From Oscillospiraceae bacterium (lineage in GTDB: Bacteria; Bacillota_A; Clostridia; Oscillospirales; Ruminococcaceae): a DNA stretch of 6,294 bases. Below, in pieces: positions 1-6,266 of the stretch. The stretch covers positions 1 through 6,294 of the forward strand of contig CAAFWX010000132.1 of assembly GCA_900766795.1 (NCBI GenBank). Reading direction: 5' to 3'. Made by a program: the position numbers and the translations under genes. The number at the start of each line of letters is the position of its first letter. Position 1 is the first letter of the stretch. Below the pieces are notes generated by a model. The model searched no databases. It was not told the origin of the DNA and saw only the letters and a program-made list of their open reading frames with translations.

Positions 1-54
1 CGCAATCGCGCGACAATAATTATGCGGTATTGCCTTAATGCACCGACTTTTGAG

Positions 55-59
55 GGAGG
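55..59 (+). promoter_or_regulatory. Ribosome binding site deciding the argR start
   Basis: GGAGG inside a GAGGGAGGG run lies 6 bases before ATG 66. It overlaps the last base before the alternative GTG at 60, which therefore has no usable spacing. This is what moves the argR start to 66. Confidence 0.8.
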
Positions 60-65
60 GTGTTT

Positions 66-512
66 ATGGAGAAGAAAAAACGCCAGGCGGCGCTTCTTAA
101 AATAATCTCGCAGCAAGAAATCGAAACGCAGGAGGAGCTGCGCGAGCGGCTTTTGAAGGCGGGCTTTGACGTAACGCAGGCGACGGTGTCGCGCGATATG
201 CGGGAGCTTAAAATCACCAAAGGCGTGAATTACGACGGCGTGAACTGCTATTTTGCCGAGGGCGCGGGCTACGTTGCAGAGTACAACGAGCTTTTTGCCA
301 AGGCGACAACCCACATCGACCATGCGATGAATCTGGTGGTGGTGAGGTGCCATGCGGGGCTTGCTTCTGCCGCGTGCAAGGTCATTGACGAGCAGCGGCT
401 GGGCTTTGTTGTCGGGACGATTGCGGGCGACGACACGGTGTTTGTCGCAACGCGCTCAGAGAGCCATGCTGTTCAGCTTACTGAACAGCTTCGCAGGATG
501 ATGACGAGATAA
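66..512 (+). CDS. argR: Arginine repressor ArgR/AhrC
   Basis: Transcriptional regulator that senses L-arginine; hexamers of the family bind ARG-box operators to repress arginine biosynthesis and, in Firmicutes, to activate catabolism. The 148-residue product has the usual family length (about 150). An N-terminal winged helix-turn-helix (about residues 1-70) carries the recognition helix with the hallmark TQATVSRDMREL at 37-48. The C-terminal oligomerisation and arginine-binding domain (about 80-148) contains GTIAGDDT at 117-124, whose Asp pair contacts arginine in the family. Its ligand-side loop reads CHAGLASAA where many members have T-x-PG-x-A, a mild divergence. I chose ATG 66 because GGAGG at 55-59 sits 6 bases upstream; the in-frame GTG at 60 abuts the Shine-Dalgarno and is unlikely. 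recN follows after 20 bases, a pairing common in Firmicutes, so co-transcription is likely. Identification is near certain; the target genes are not in the window. Confidence 0.96.
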   Translation: MEKKKRQAALLKIISQQEIETQEELRERLLKAGFDVTQATVSRDMRELKITKGVNYDGVNCYFAEGAGYVAEYNELFAKATTHIDHAMNLVVVRCHAGLASAACKVIDEQRLGFVVGTIAGDDTVFVATRSESHAVQLTEQLRRMMTR

Positions 513-532
513 AATGCAAAGGAGGGGCTTTC

Positions 533-2200
533 GTGTTACGGGAGCTTTCAATAGAGAATCTTGCAGTGATTGAGAGCGCTTCTGCAAGCTTCGGCGGACG
601 GTTTAACGTGTTCACGGGCGAAACGGGCGCAGGTAAGTCTATCCTTATCGGCGGAATAAACGCGATTCTCGGACAGCGCACCACGAAGGACATAGTCCGC
701 ACGGGCGCGCAAAAAGCCGTGATAACCGCGCTGTTTGACGATATCCCGAAGTCCGTTTCGGACAAGCTTTCCCAGCTTGGCTTTCCAACCGAGGACGGCG
801 AGCTGCTTCTCATGCGCGAAATAAGCGCAGACGGAAAAAGCAGCGCCCACATAAACGGCAGGACCGCGACCGCCGCGCTGCTAAAGGAAATCGGAACGCT
901 TCTTGTGGACGTGCACGGTCAGCATGAAAACAGGATACTCATGTCCAATGACAACCAGCGGGATATCCTTGACAGCTACGGCGGGCTTGGAACAGTCCTT
1001 GCGGAGTACAGGGCGAAATTCCGCGCATTTTCGCATGTTGCCAGACAGCTTAATGCCCTGAAAAAAGAGAACGAAACCCGAATGCTCAGGACGGAGCACC
1101 TTAACGCTGTGATAGAGGAGCTTGAGGCGCTGAATATCGGGAAAGGCGACGGCGACCTTCTCGAGCAGGAGCTTGAGCGCGTGCGCAACTCCGCGAAGAT
1201 TCAGCAGTCGCTTTTCAGCGCGTATCTGTGCCTGAATGCGGAAGAAAACCCTGCGGCGCTGGATATGCTCAGAAACGCGCGGGGTATGCTGAACGCTGCG
1301 GGAGCCTTCGACCCTGCGGCGGCAGAGCTTGCCGAGCGGCTCGAGGAGTTGATTCCCGAGGCGGAGGATATTGCATCGGAAATCTCCGCGCTAATCGGCA
1401 GAGATGACAGCGGCACGCGTGAGCAGCAGCTTTCGGACCGTGTTTCCGCGCTAAAGCACGCAAAGCGCAAATACAACATGGACAGCGACGACCTTGTAGA
1501 TTACCTCGACAAGTGCCGCGGCGAGCTGCTGGAGCTTGACGGTATGGAGGGCGAAATCGAAAAGCTTTCCGCTGAAAAGCGTACCCTTGCCGATGAAGTT
1601 AAAGCGCTTGCCGAGAGAATCACAAAACTGCGAACCGAAGCAGCGGAAAAGCTTTCGGGCGAGATATGCGAGCAGCTTCGTTTTCTCGACATGCCAAACG
1701 TGCGGATTGTGATTTCTGTGCAGCGCGACAAGGTTACGGTCAACGGAATGGACTTCGTGGAGATGCTCATTTCCGCAAATGCGGGCGAAGAACCGAAGCC
1801 GATAAACAAGATTGCAAGCGGCGGCGAGCTGTCGCGAATCATGCTTGCGATAAAGAGCGTGCTTGCGGATATTGACGATATCCCGACGCTGATTTTTGAC
1901 GAGGTAGACGCGGGAATAAGCGGCCGCGCCGCGCAGAAGGTGGGAATAAAGCTTGCCGAAACCGCGCGAAAGCGTCAGGTGCTGTGCATAACCCACTTAG
2001 CGCAGATTGCCAGCAAGGCGGACTGCCACCTGCTTATCGAAAAGCAAACCGAGGACGGAAGAACCTTCACCCATATTCAGCAGCTTGATTTCGAGGGAAG
2101 AAAAGCCGAGCTTGCCCGAATCATTGACGGCGACGGAAAGAGCGAAAGCAGCCTGAAAGCGGCAGAGGAAATGCTGCTGAACGGCGGGGAAAATCCATAG
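533..2200 (+). CDS. recN: DNA repair protein RecN
   Basis: SMC-like ATPase that acts early in recombinational repair of double-strand breaks, gathering DNA ends in the cytoplasm. The 555-residue length matches the family (about 550-570). The N-terminal half-ATPase opens with the typical LSIENLAVI and a Walker A GETGAGKS at 29-36; a HGQHEN motif (around residue 130) follows. The centre (about 155-380) is Leu/Glu/Lys-rich and looks like two coiled-coil arms around a short linker. The C-terminal half-ATPase has the ABC signature SGGELSR at 429-435, Walker B LIFDE at 453-457 with DAGISG just after it, and a THLAQIA switch with His488. All catalytic motifs are intact, so it should be functional. 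The start is GTG 533 with GGAGG at 521-525, 7 bases upstream. It lies 20 bases behind argR. Damage control by LexA is common for recN, but I see no site here, and none would be expected within an operon. Confidence 0.97.
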   Translation: MLRELSIENLAVIESASASFGGRFNVFTGETGAGKSILIGGINAILGQRTTKDIVRTGAQKAVITALFDDIPKSVSDKLSQLGFPTEDGELLLMREISADGKSSAHINGRTATAALLKEIGTLLVDVHGQHENRILMSNDNQRDILDSYGGLGTVLAEYRAKFRAFSHVARQLNALKKENETRMLRTEHLNAVIEELEALNIGKGDGDLLEQELERVRNSAKIQQSLFSAYLCLNAEENPAALDMLRNARGMLNAAGAFDPAAAELAERLEELIPEAEDIASEISALIGRDDSGTREQQLSDRVSALKHAKRKYNMDSDDLVDYLDKCRGELLELDGMEGEIEKLSAEKRTLADEVKALAERITKLRTEAAEKLSGEICEQLRFLDMPNVRIVISVQRDKVTVNGMDFVEMLISANAGEEPKPINKIASGGELSRIMLAIKSVLADIDDIPTLIFDEVDAGISGRAAQKVGIKLAETARKRQVLCITHLAQIASKADCHLLIEKQTEDGRTFTHIQQLDFEGRKAELARIIDGDGKSESSLKAAEEMLLNGGENP

Positions 2201-2220
2201 GAATTGAAAACACGTTTGTC

Positions 2221-2226
2221 GGGGGG
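2221..2226 (+). promoter_or_regulatory. Ribosome binding site deciding the DUF1232 start
   Basis: A run of six G lies 7 bases before GTG 2234. The upstream in-frame TTG at 2204, four bases after the recN stop, has no Shine-Dalgarno at normal spacing. The ATG at 2232 is out of frame. Confidence 0.6.
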
Positions 2227-2233
2227 CGTTCAT

Positions 2234-2641
2234 GTGGACAGCGAAAAAAAGACGGAAAAGCGCGGAGTAATATCCGCGCTTAAATCCCGTGCCAAAAAAC
2301 TAAAGCGGGATATCCCCGCCGTGTTTCTTGCGCTTTGCGACAGGCAAACTCCCGTTGCTGCGAAGGTCTGCGCAGCGCTAACCATTGCTTATGCGCTCTC
2401 GCCGATTGACCTCATACCCGACTTTATTCCCGTGCTGGGGTATCTTGACGATTTGATTCTGCTGCCCGCAATGGTGGCTCTTACGCTGCGGCTGATTCCT
2501 GCGTACAAGCTTGAACAGTGCCGCCAAAAATCCGAGGGAATGTGGGAGAATGGTATGCCGAAGAAATGGTATTTCGCTATCCCGATTGTGTTGTTCTGGC
2601 TGATTATTGTTCTTGTTGTTCTTAGGGCAGTTTTCGGCTGA
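2234..2641 (+). CDS. DUF1232 (YkvA-like) small membrane protein
   Basis: Product of 135 residues when started at GTG 2234. After a basic Lys/Arg-rich N-terminus (about 1-25) comes the DUF1232 core at about 45-85. It has the family hallmark YALSPIDLIPDFIPVLGYLD at 53-72, continuing into a second hydrophobic stretch with DD at 72-73. A short charged linker (about 92-112) is followed by a clear C-terminal membrane helix (about 113-133), so the protein is predicted to sit in the cytoplasmic membrane. The family is widespread in bacteria and its biochemical role is not established; I assign none. It follows recN by 33 bases and is probably the last gene of the argR-recN run. A longer product from TTG 2204 would add only 10 residues. 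Family assignment is firm, function unknown. Confidence 0.88.
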   Translation: MDSEKKTEKRGVISALKSRAKKLKRDIPAVFLALCDRQTPVAAKVCAALTIAYALSPIDLIPDFIPVLGYLDDLILLPAMVALTLRLIPAYKLEQCRQKSEGMWENGMPKKWYFAIPIVLFWLIIVLVVLRAVFG

Positions 2642-2756
2642 AGCTGCTATCTGTGCGGTTTTGGAAGCAGTTACAAGAAAAATTTGCTTTTTTATCATAC
2701 AGTTTTCACAAGTATATTTTATAATCAAATAACACCAAATGAAAGGAGCGAAAACG
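2642..2756 (+). promoter_or_regulatory. AT-rich intergenic region with likely promoter
   Basis: This 115-base gap is clearly richer in A+T than the coding DNA around it. A perfect TATAAT lies at 2720-2725. The best -35 match is poor: CATACA at 2696-2701, with an 18-base spacer, shares only the last three bases with TTGACA. Initiation would fall near 2732 and leave a leader of about 25 bases before the VTC gene. TATCAT at 2693-2698 with TTACAA at 2671-2676 (16-base spacer) is an alternative. I see no convincing intrinsic terminator for the upstream run, so read-through from recN remains possible. No riboswitch-like fold is apparent. Confidence 0.5.
2745..2748 (+). promoter_or_regulatory. Ribosome binding site deciding the VTC start
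   Basis: GGAG within AAAGGAG (2742-2748) stands 8 bases before GTG 2757. The in-frame ATG at 2739 overlaps this site and cannot use it, so GTG 2757 is the better start. Confidence 0.75.
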
Positions 2757-3482
2757 GTGGCTTATGGAAACACTTTCATGCGTCACGAGGTAAAGTTCAT
2801 CCTGACTTGCGAGGAATACCGGAAAGTCCGAGAAGCAATCGCTCCGTATATGACCGAGGACGAATACGGAAAACACACAATCTGCAATATCTATTGCGAC
2901 AACGATAACTGGGACGTTATCCGCAGCTCAATCGACAAGCCTGTCTATAAGGAAAAGCTTCGCCTGAGAAGCTACGGCACGGCAAGCGACGATGGATTGT
3001 GTTTTCTGGAAATCAAAAAGAAGTTCAAGGGCGTTGTGTACAAACGGCGCGTCCGCCTGCCCTACAAGGACGCGCACGACTACCTGAACGGGGGCGAGCC
3101 GCCGCTTCATTCCCAACAGATGGAGGAAATCGACTATCTCAAAACCCGTCTTGCGCTCAAGCCGAAAATCGTCATATGCTATGACAGAGAAGCGTTCTAC
3201 GCGAATGACGACGCGGAGTTTCGCGTAACTTTCGACTGCAACATACGCAGCCGCCTTAACGACCTTGACCTGCGCCACGGCGACAGCGGAACGCTGCTTG
3301 CGGGTCAGCCGTTCCGCATTATGGAAATCAAAGCGGCATATGCGGTGCCGATGTGGATGACGCGGATTCTTTCGGAGCTTAATATACATAAAGGCTCCTT
3401 CTCCAAATACGGAAGTATATACAAAGCTTTTCTCACACAGAATAACAACGACAGGAGTATCAGACAATGTTCTCAAGCTTAA
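2757..3482 (+). CDS. VTC-domain polyphosphate polymerase family protein
   Basis: Predicted cytoplasmic enzyme of the triphosphate tunnel metalloenzyme class, related to the catalytic domain of yeast Vtc4, which makes polyphosphate from ATP. The 241 residues are almost entirely the VTC domain. Basic and acidic residues expected to line the tunnel are present: RHEVKF at 9-14, KEKLRLRSYG at 65-74 (R69, R71), the strand FLEIKKKFKG at 83-92, YKRRVRL at 95-101, CYDREAFY at 141-148, FRVTFDCNIRSR at 155-166, MEIKAAY at 189-195 (E190 as the probable metal ligand), and FSKYGSIYK at 215-223. No membrane helix or signal peptide is seen. The stop codon lies 16 bases inside the next gene, so translation is probably coupled and the two products likely act together. 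Activity is inferred from family; bacterial members linked to DUF4956 are little characterised, and the polymer made could differ from polyphosphate. Confidence 0.9.
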   Translation: MAYGNTFMRHEVKFILTCEEYRKVREAIAPYMTEDEYGKHTICNIYCDNDNWDVIRSSIDKPVYKEKLRLRSYGTASDDGLCFLEIKKKFKGVVYKRRVRLPYKDAHDYLNGGEPPLHSQQMEEIDYLKTRLALKPKIVICYDREAFYANDDAEFRVTFDCNIRSRLNDLDLRHGDSGTLLAGQPFRIMEIKAAYAVPMWMTRILSELNIHKGSFSKYGSIYKAFLTQNNNDRSIRQCSQA

Positions 3483-4141
3483 TTGATTCAACGGCAGGAC
3501 TTACATTAGAAACCGCGGTAATTTGCACCGCTGTATCCATTTTGCTCGGATTGGTTGCATGTTTTGTTTACAGACTGAACAACAAGCACGCCTCCAAAAG
3601 CCTGATGATGACGCTATGCATTCTTCCCGCGTTGGTGCAGGCGGTGATAATGCTTGTAAACGGCTCTATCGGTGCGGGAATTGCGGTGATGGGCGCGTTT
3701 AATCTTGTGCGTTTTCGCTCAAATCCGGGCAGCGCACGCGACATCTGCTTTATTTTCTACGTCATGGGAATCGGATTGGCGACAGGAATGGGTTATCTCG
3801 GGTTTGCGGCGCTGCTAACTGTGATTGTCGGAGTGGTTCTTGGAGTTTTCTCTTTCATTCCCGCATTCAGCAGCCGCAAAGACGCGAAACTTCTGCGCGT
3901 GCTTATCCCCGAGGATATGGACTACACCGACTGCTTCAAGGACATTTTTGACGAATACCTTTCTTCTGTCACTATGCTCCGTGCAAAGACCACCAACATG
4001 GGAATGCTTTATGAGCTGAAATATGATGTGGTGTTAAAGGACGCTTCAAAGGAAAAGGAAATGTTGGACAAGATTCGCACCAGAAACGGAAATCTCATGG
4101 TTTCATGTGAGGTTCTTCCGGTTGACAGAGAAGAACTCTGA
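3467..4141 (+). CDS. DUF4956 multi-pass membrane protein
   Basis: Product of 224 residues. The N-terminal half is very hydrophobic, with about four membrane segments: roughly 15-35, 46-64, 68-81 (short, glycine-rich) and 93-134 (one long or two close helices). Between the third and fourth lies the family hallmark NLVRFRSNPGSARDI at 79-93, a charged loop that is the most conserved part of DUF4956. The C-terminal half (about 135-224) is soluble and mixed alpha/beta in appearance, probably cytoplasmic. ATG 3467 is preceded by AGGAG at 3453-3457 with 9 bases of spacing, and the gene begins 16 bases inside the VTC gene. DUF4956 genes are commonly found next to VTC-domain genes in Firmicutes and Actinobacteria. 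A role as membrane partner or conduit for the VTC enzyme is inference from this coupling. The family assignment is firm. Confidence 0.87.
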   Translation: MFSSLIDSTAGLTLETAVICTAVSILLGLVACFVYRLNNKHASKSLMMTLCILPALVQAVIMLVNGSIGAGIAVMGAFNLVRFRSNPGSARDICFIFYVMGIGLATGMGYLGFAALLTVIVGVVLGVFSFIPAFSSRKDAKLLRVLIPEDMDYTDCFKDIFDEYLSSVTMLRAKTTNMGMLYELKYDVVLKDASKEKEMLDKIRTRNGNLMVSCEVLPVDREEL

Positions 4142-4162
4142 TATTGAAAGGATAAATGGCAA

Positions 4163-4228
4163 ATGAAATTGGCACTCAAGGCGGCTGCCGCATGCTGTTC
4201 GCTGGCAATCGCAATCAACACCGGCTGC
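4163..4228 (+). other. Signal peptide with possible lipobox
   Basis: Codons 1-22 encode a short basic n-region (Lys2, Lys6), an Ala/Leu/Ile-rich core (about 7-18) and N-T-G-C ending at Cys22, followed by a polar Thr/Asn/Ser stretch as in lipoproteins. Asn at -3, where Leu, Val or Ile is usual, makes lipidation uncertain; plain type I cleavage is the alternative. Export itself is well supported. Confidence 0.7.
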
Positions 4229-6091
4229 ACAAATACGAACAACAGCCAAAGCGACAGCACTTCAACGCCGCTGCTTGATATAGTTGAAACAGGCGGCAGC
4301 ACGATTGTCCCTGAAAGCGCACAGGAAACCGCCTATGAGCAGGAAGCACCTACCTGCACCGTCACATTCAGCGCGCAGGGCGCAAGTATCAGCGGTCGTG
4401 GCGCTTTAGCAAGCGGAGGCAGCGTGACGATAACCGCAGCGGGAATATACGAAATCAGCGGAGAGTGCGCCGACGCGGTGATTACCGTTGAAGCGGCAAA
4501 GGAAGATATTGTCGTGCTGCGGCTTAACGGCGCGAAGCTGTCCTCCACGGACGGAAGCGTTATCTGCTGCAAGCGTGCGGATAAGCTTGTGCTGTCAACG
4601 GTCGAGGGCAGCGAAAACTCCCTTTGCGACAGCACGGTATATACCGTTCAAGAGGAAGACGAGCCTGACGCTGCGGTATATTCCAAGTGCGATTTAGTGC
4701 TTGCGGGCGAGGGAACACTGTCGGTCAGCGGCAACTACAACACCGCAATCCGCAGCAAGGACGGTCTGAAGATTTGCTCGGGCACGGTCATTGTATCGTC
4801 TGTTGACGACGGTATAAAGGCGAAGGATTACATCGTTGCGGCAGACGGCGACATAACCGTAGAGTGCGGCGGCGACGCGTTCAAGGCTACCAACTCCGAG
4901 GACGCTTCTCTCGGATACATCAACATCTGCGGCGGAAAATTCACCATAACAAGCACGCAGGACGCATTTCAGGCGCAGACCGAGCTTATTATCGAGAGCG
5001 GAGAAATCAGCGCGGTGACAGGCGGGGGGAGCGCAACTGTTGAATATAAGAACGAGGAGTTCTCCAAAGGCGGCGGCAGATTCAATTTCGGCGGGGTCGC
5101 GTTCGATTTTGACAGCCTTACCGATGACAACGGAGAGAACGCCGCAAGCGCCAAGGGCTTGAAAGCAGGCGGCGCAATCACCATCAGCGGCGGAGATTTC
5201 GTGCTTGATTGCGCGGACGATACCATTCACGGCGGAGGAGATGTCCTTATTGAAAGTGGCAGTTTTACGCTGTCCTCAGGTGATGATGGAATACATGCAG
5301 GCGAGAACCTCACCATCAACGACGGCAATATAAACATAATCACAAGCTATGAGGGCTGCGAGGGAAAGAGCATCGACGTAAACGGCGGCAACATCACGTT
5401 GTATGCGTTTGACGACGGGTTTAATGCTGCCGGCGGCGATAACGGCAGCATATTGGGCTTCAATTCCTCCGGGGCGGAACAGTATCTCAGCATTTCCGGA
5501 GGCTGCGTTACCATCAATGCAGACGGCGACGGTCTGGATTCCAACGGCACCATGGCAATGAGCGGCGGAACGGTTATCGTGTTCGGCCCGACCCAGAGCG
5601 GCAACGGCGCGATTGATTATGAGAGCAGCTTTGCAATGAGCGGCGGAACGCTTATTGCTCTCGGCTCGATTGGCATGGCGCAGGCTCCCAGCACGCTGTC
5701 GCAGCCGTGCCTTTCGATTAATTCCAACGTCAGCGCGGGCAGCTCGATTGAGGTTCGCGATGAGGACGGCAATGTTATTCTGAGCGTTGAAACCCCGAAG
5801 GCTTGCCAGTCGCTGATTTTCTCGTCCGACAAGCTCGTTAGCGGCAGCAGCTACACTGTTTACGCGCAGGATACAGCGCTTGAAACGGTGGAAGTAACCG
5901 ACGGCGTTTCGGGCAGCGGAGCTTCCATGCAGGGCGGCTTTGGAAACCACGGCAATAACCGATGGGACAGAACCGAGAACCCAGATGTAGCGCCCGAGAA
6001 CATCGACCGTGAGAATCCTCCCGATGGCTTTGGCATGGGAGGGCGCGGCGAGAAGCCGAATATGAACACTCCTCCCGCGGAAGCCGCATAA
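4163..6091 (+). CDS. Secreted Cthe_2159-like beta-helix carbohydrate-binding protein
   Basis: Exported 642-residue protein. The N-terminus has two Lys, a hydrophobic stretch and INTGC at 18-22; Cys22 may be lipidated, but Asn at -3 is not a standard lipobox. A polar Ser/Thr/Asn linker follows (about 23-60). Residues about 65-500 form glycine-rich coils of 20-30 residues with GG-x-I/V-T-I strands and recurring acidic turns: DDGIKA (215-220), GDAFKA (237-242), DDTIHG (352-357), DDGIHA (374-379), DDGFNA (417-422) and DGDGLD (454-459). This is the pattern of the calcium-binding parallel beta-helix typified by Cthe_2159 of Clostridium thermocellum, which binds cellulose and pectin-like glycans. 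An insertion at about 286-335 interrupts the coils. A probable beta-sandwich at about 510-585 precedes a Gly/Asn/Pro-rich tail with no LPXTG or membrane helix. Fourteen further cysteines are present. The start is fixed by an in-frame stop at 4145; AAAGGA at 4147-4152 is the Shine-Dalgarno. The gene is 21 bases behind DUF4956. The ligand is unknown. Confidence 0.88.
   Translation: MKLALKAAAACCSLAIAINTGCTNTNNSQSDSTSTPLLDIVETGGSTIVPESAQETAYEQEAPTCTVTFSAQGASISGRGALASGGSVTITAAGIYEISGECADAVITVEAAKEDIVVLRLNGAKLSSTDGSVICCKRADKLVLSTVEGSENSLCDSTVYTVQEEDEPDAAVYSKCDLVLAGEGTLSVSGNYNTAIRSKDGLKICSGTVIVSSVDDGIKAKDYIVAADGDITVECGGDAFKATNSEDASLGYINICGGKFTITSTQDAFQAQTELIIESGEISAVTGGGSATVEYKNEEFSKGGGRFNFGGVAFDFDSLTDDNGENAASAKGLKAGGAITISGGDFVLDCADDTIHGGGDVLIESGSFTLSSGDDGIHAGENLTINDGNINIITSYEGCEGKSIDVNGGNITLYAFDDGFNAAGGDNGSILGFNSSGAEQYLSISGGCVTINADGDGLDSNGTMAMSGGTVIVFGPTQSGNGAIDYESSFAMSGGTLIALGSIGMAQAPSTLSQPCLSINSNVSAGSSIEVRDEDGNVILSVETPKACQSLIFSSDKLVSGSSYTVYAQDTALETVEVTDGVSGSGASMQGGFGNHGNNRWDRTENPDVAPENIDRENPPDGFGMGGRGEKPNMNTPPAEAA
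5555..5650 (+). repeat. 18-base direct repeat marking successive beta-helix coils
   Basis: GCAATGAGCGGCGGAACG occurs at 5555-5572 and again at 5633-5650, exactly 78 bases (26 codons) apart and in the same frame. Both copies encode AMSGGT (residues 465-470 and 491-496) and are followed by similar hydrophobic strands. This is one helix coil duplicated within the gene, not a mobile repeat. Confidence 0.85.
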
Positions 6092-6105
6092 AACTCCATA
6101 AAAAC

Positions 6106-6138
6106 AGCGCCGCTGAACCCGAAAGTTCGCGGCGCTTT
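6106..6138 (+). terminator. Intrinsic terminator, probably bidirectional
   Basis: AGCGCCGC at 6106-6113 pairs perfectly with GCGGCGCT at 6129-6136. After one unpaired T at 6114, GAAC (6115-6118) pairs with GTTC (6125-6128) around a six-base loop. The + side is followed by a T-rich TTTATGTTT (6136-6144). The - side runs into a five-T tract (complement of 6100-6104). It lies 14 bases after the beta-helix gene stop and also just beyond the stop of the convergent - strand gene, so it can end both transcripts. Confidence 0.88.
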
Positions 6139-6151
6139 ATGTTTCTGCAAT

Positions 6152-6266
6152 TTACCCTCCTATAAGGCTTTGGTCATAGGCGAACAGTGCGTCGTTGATT
6201 TCATAGATATCATAGTTTTCGCTCTGGATAAAGAACTCCACAATGACATCCGCTTTGCTGCTTTTG
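6152..6266 (-). CDS. C-terminal fragment of an unidentified convergent gene
   Basis: Reading the - strand, a frame open from the end of genuine sequence stops at TAA (complement of 6152-6154). It gives 37 residues, beginning [12 protein letters not shown] and ending [10 protein letters not shown]. The composition is that of an ordinary acidic, soluble protein tail, with the pair [12 protein letters not shown] in the middle, and codon use resembles the neighbours. The frame stays open through the adapter to the window edge, so automatic gene callers would add false residues (FPTRRSSDL) at its left end. I do not recognise the family. It converges on the beta-helix gene and shares its terminator. 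Confidence 0.6.

Noticed and set aside
14..24. AT-rich near-palindrome around ATAATTAT before argR as a possible ARG box for autoregulation.
   Set aside because: Only the 8-base core is symmetric and the flanking TGAAT/ATTCA arms of an ARG box are missing.
1..38. Possible C-terminal tail of an upstream gene (frames ending at TAA 17-19 or 36-38), such as NAD kinase, which often precedes argR.
   Set aside because: Only 5 or 11 codons are visible and neither tail carries a recognisable motif, so the frame and family cannot be decided.
1451..1996. 181-codon open frame antisense to recN.
   Set aside because: It lies fully inside an intact recN with all motifs, has no ribosome binding site or recognisable domain, and arises from the biased third-position composition of the real gene.
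2642..2700. Possible terminator after the DUF1232 gene (AAGAAAAA and CTTTTTT, or CTGC and GCAG pairings).
   Set aside because: The pairings are short or A-T only, with no GC-rich stem followed by a T run.
2928..3491. 187-codon open frame antisense to the VTC gene.
   Set aside because: It sits opposite conserved VTC motifs, and its start lies inside the VTC/DUF4956 overlap region without a Shine-Dalgarno.
4156..4280. ATG at 4156 as an alternative start upstream of the beta-helix gene.
   Set aside because: It is in another frame that stops after about 40 codons without a recognisable product, and its spacing from AAGGA is only about 3 bases.
5208..5508. Cysteines 350, 399 and 448 of the beta-helix protein, evenly 49 residues apart, as a structural ladder.
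   Set aside because: When the coils are aligned the three fall in different places (pre-turn, turn and strand), so the even spacing is probably chance.
5276..5950. 224-codon open frame antisense to the beta-helix gene.
   Set aside because: Shadow of the repetitive Gly/Asp-rich coding strand; the Ala/Val/Arg-rich product has no domain, and the + strand frame is clearly the coding one.
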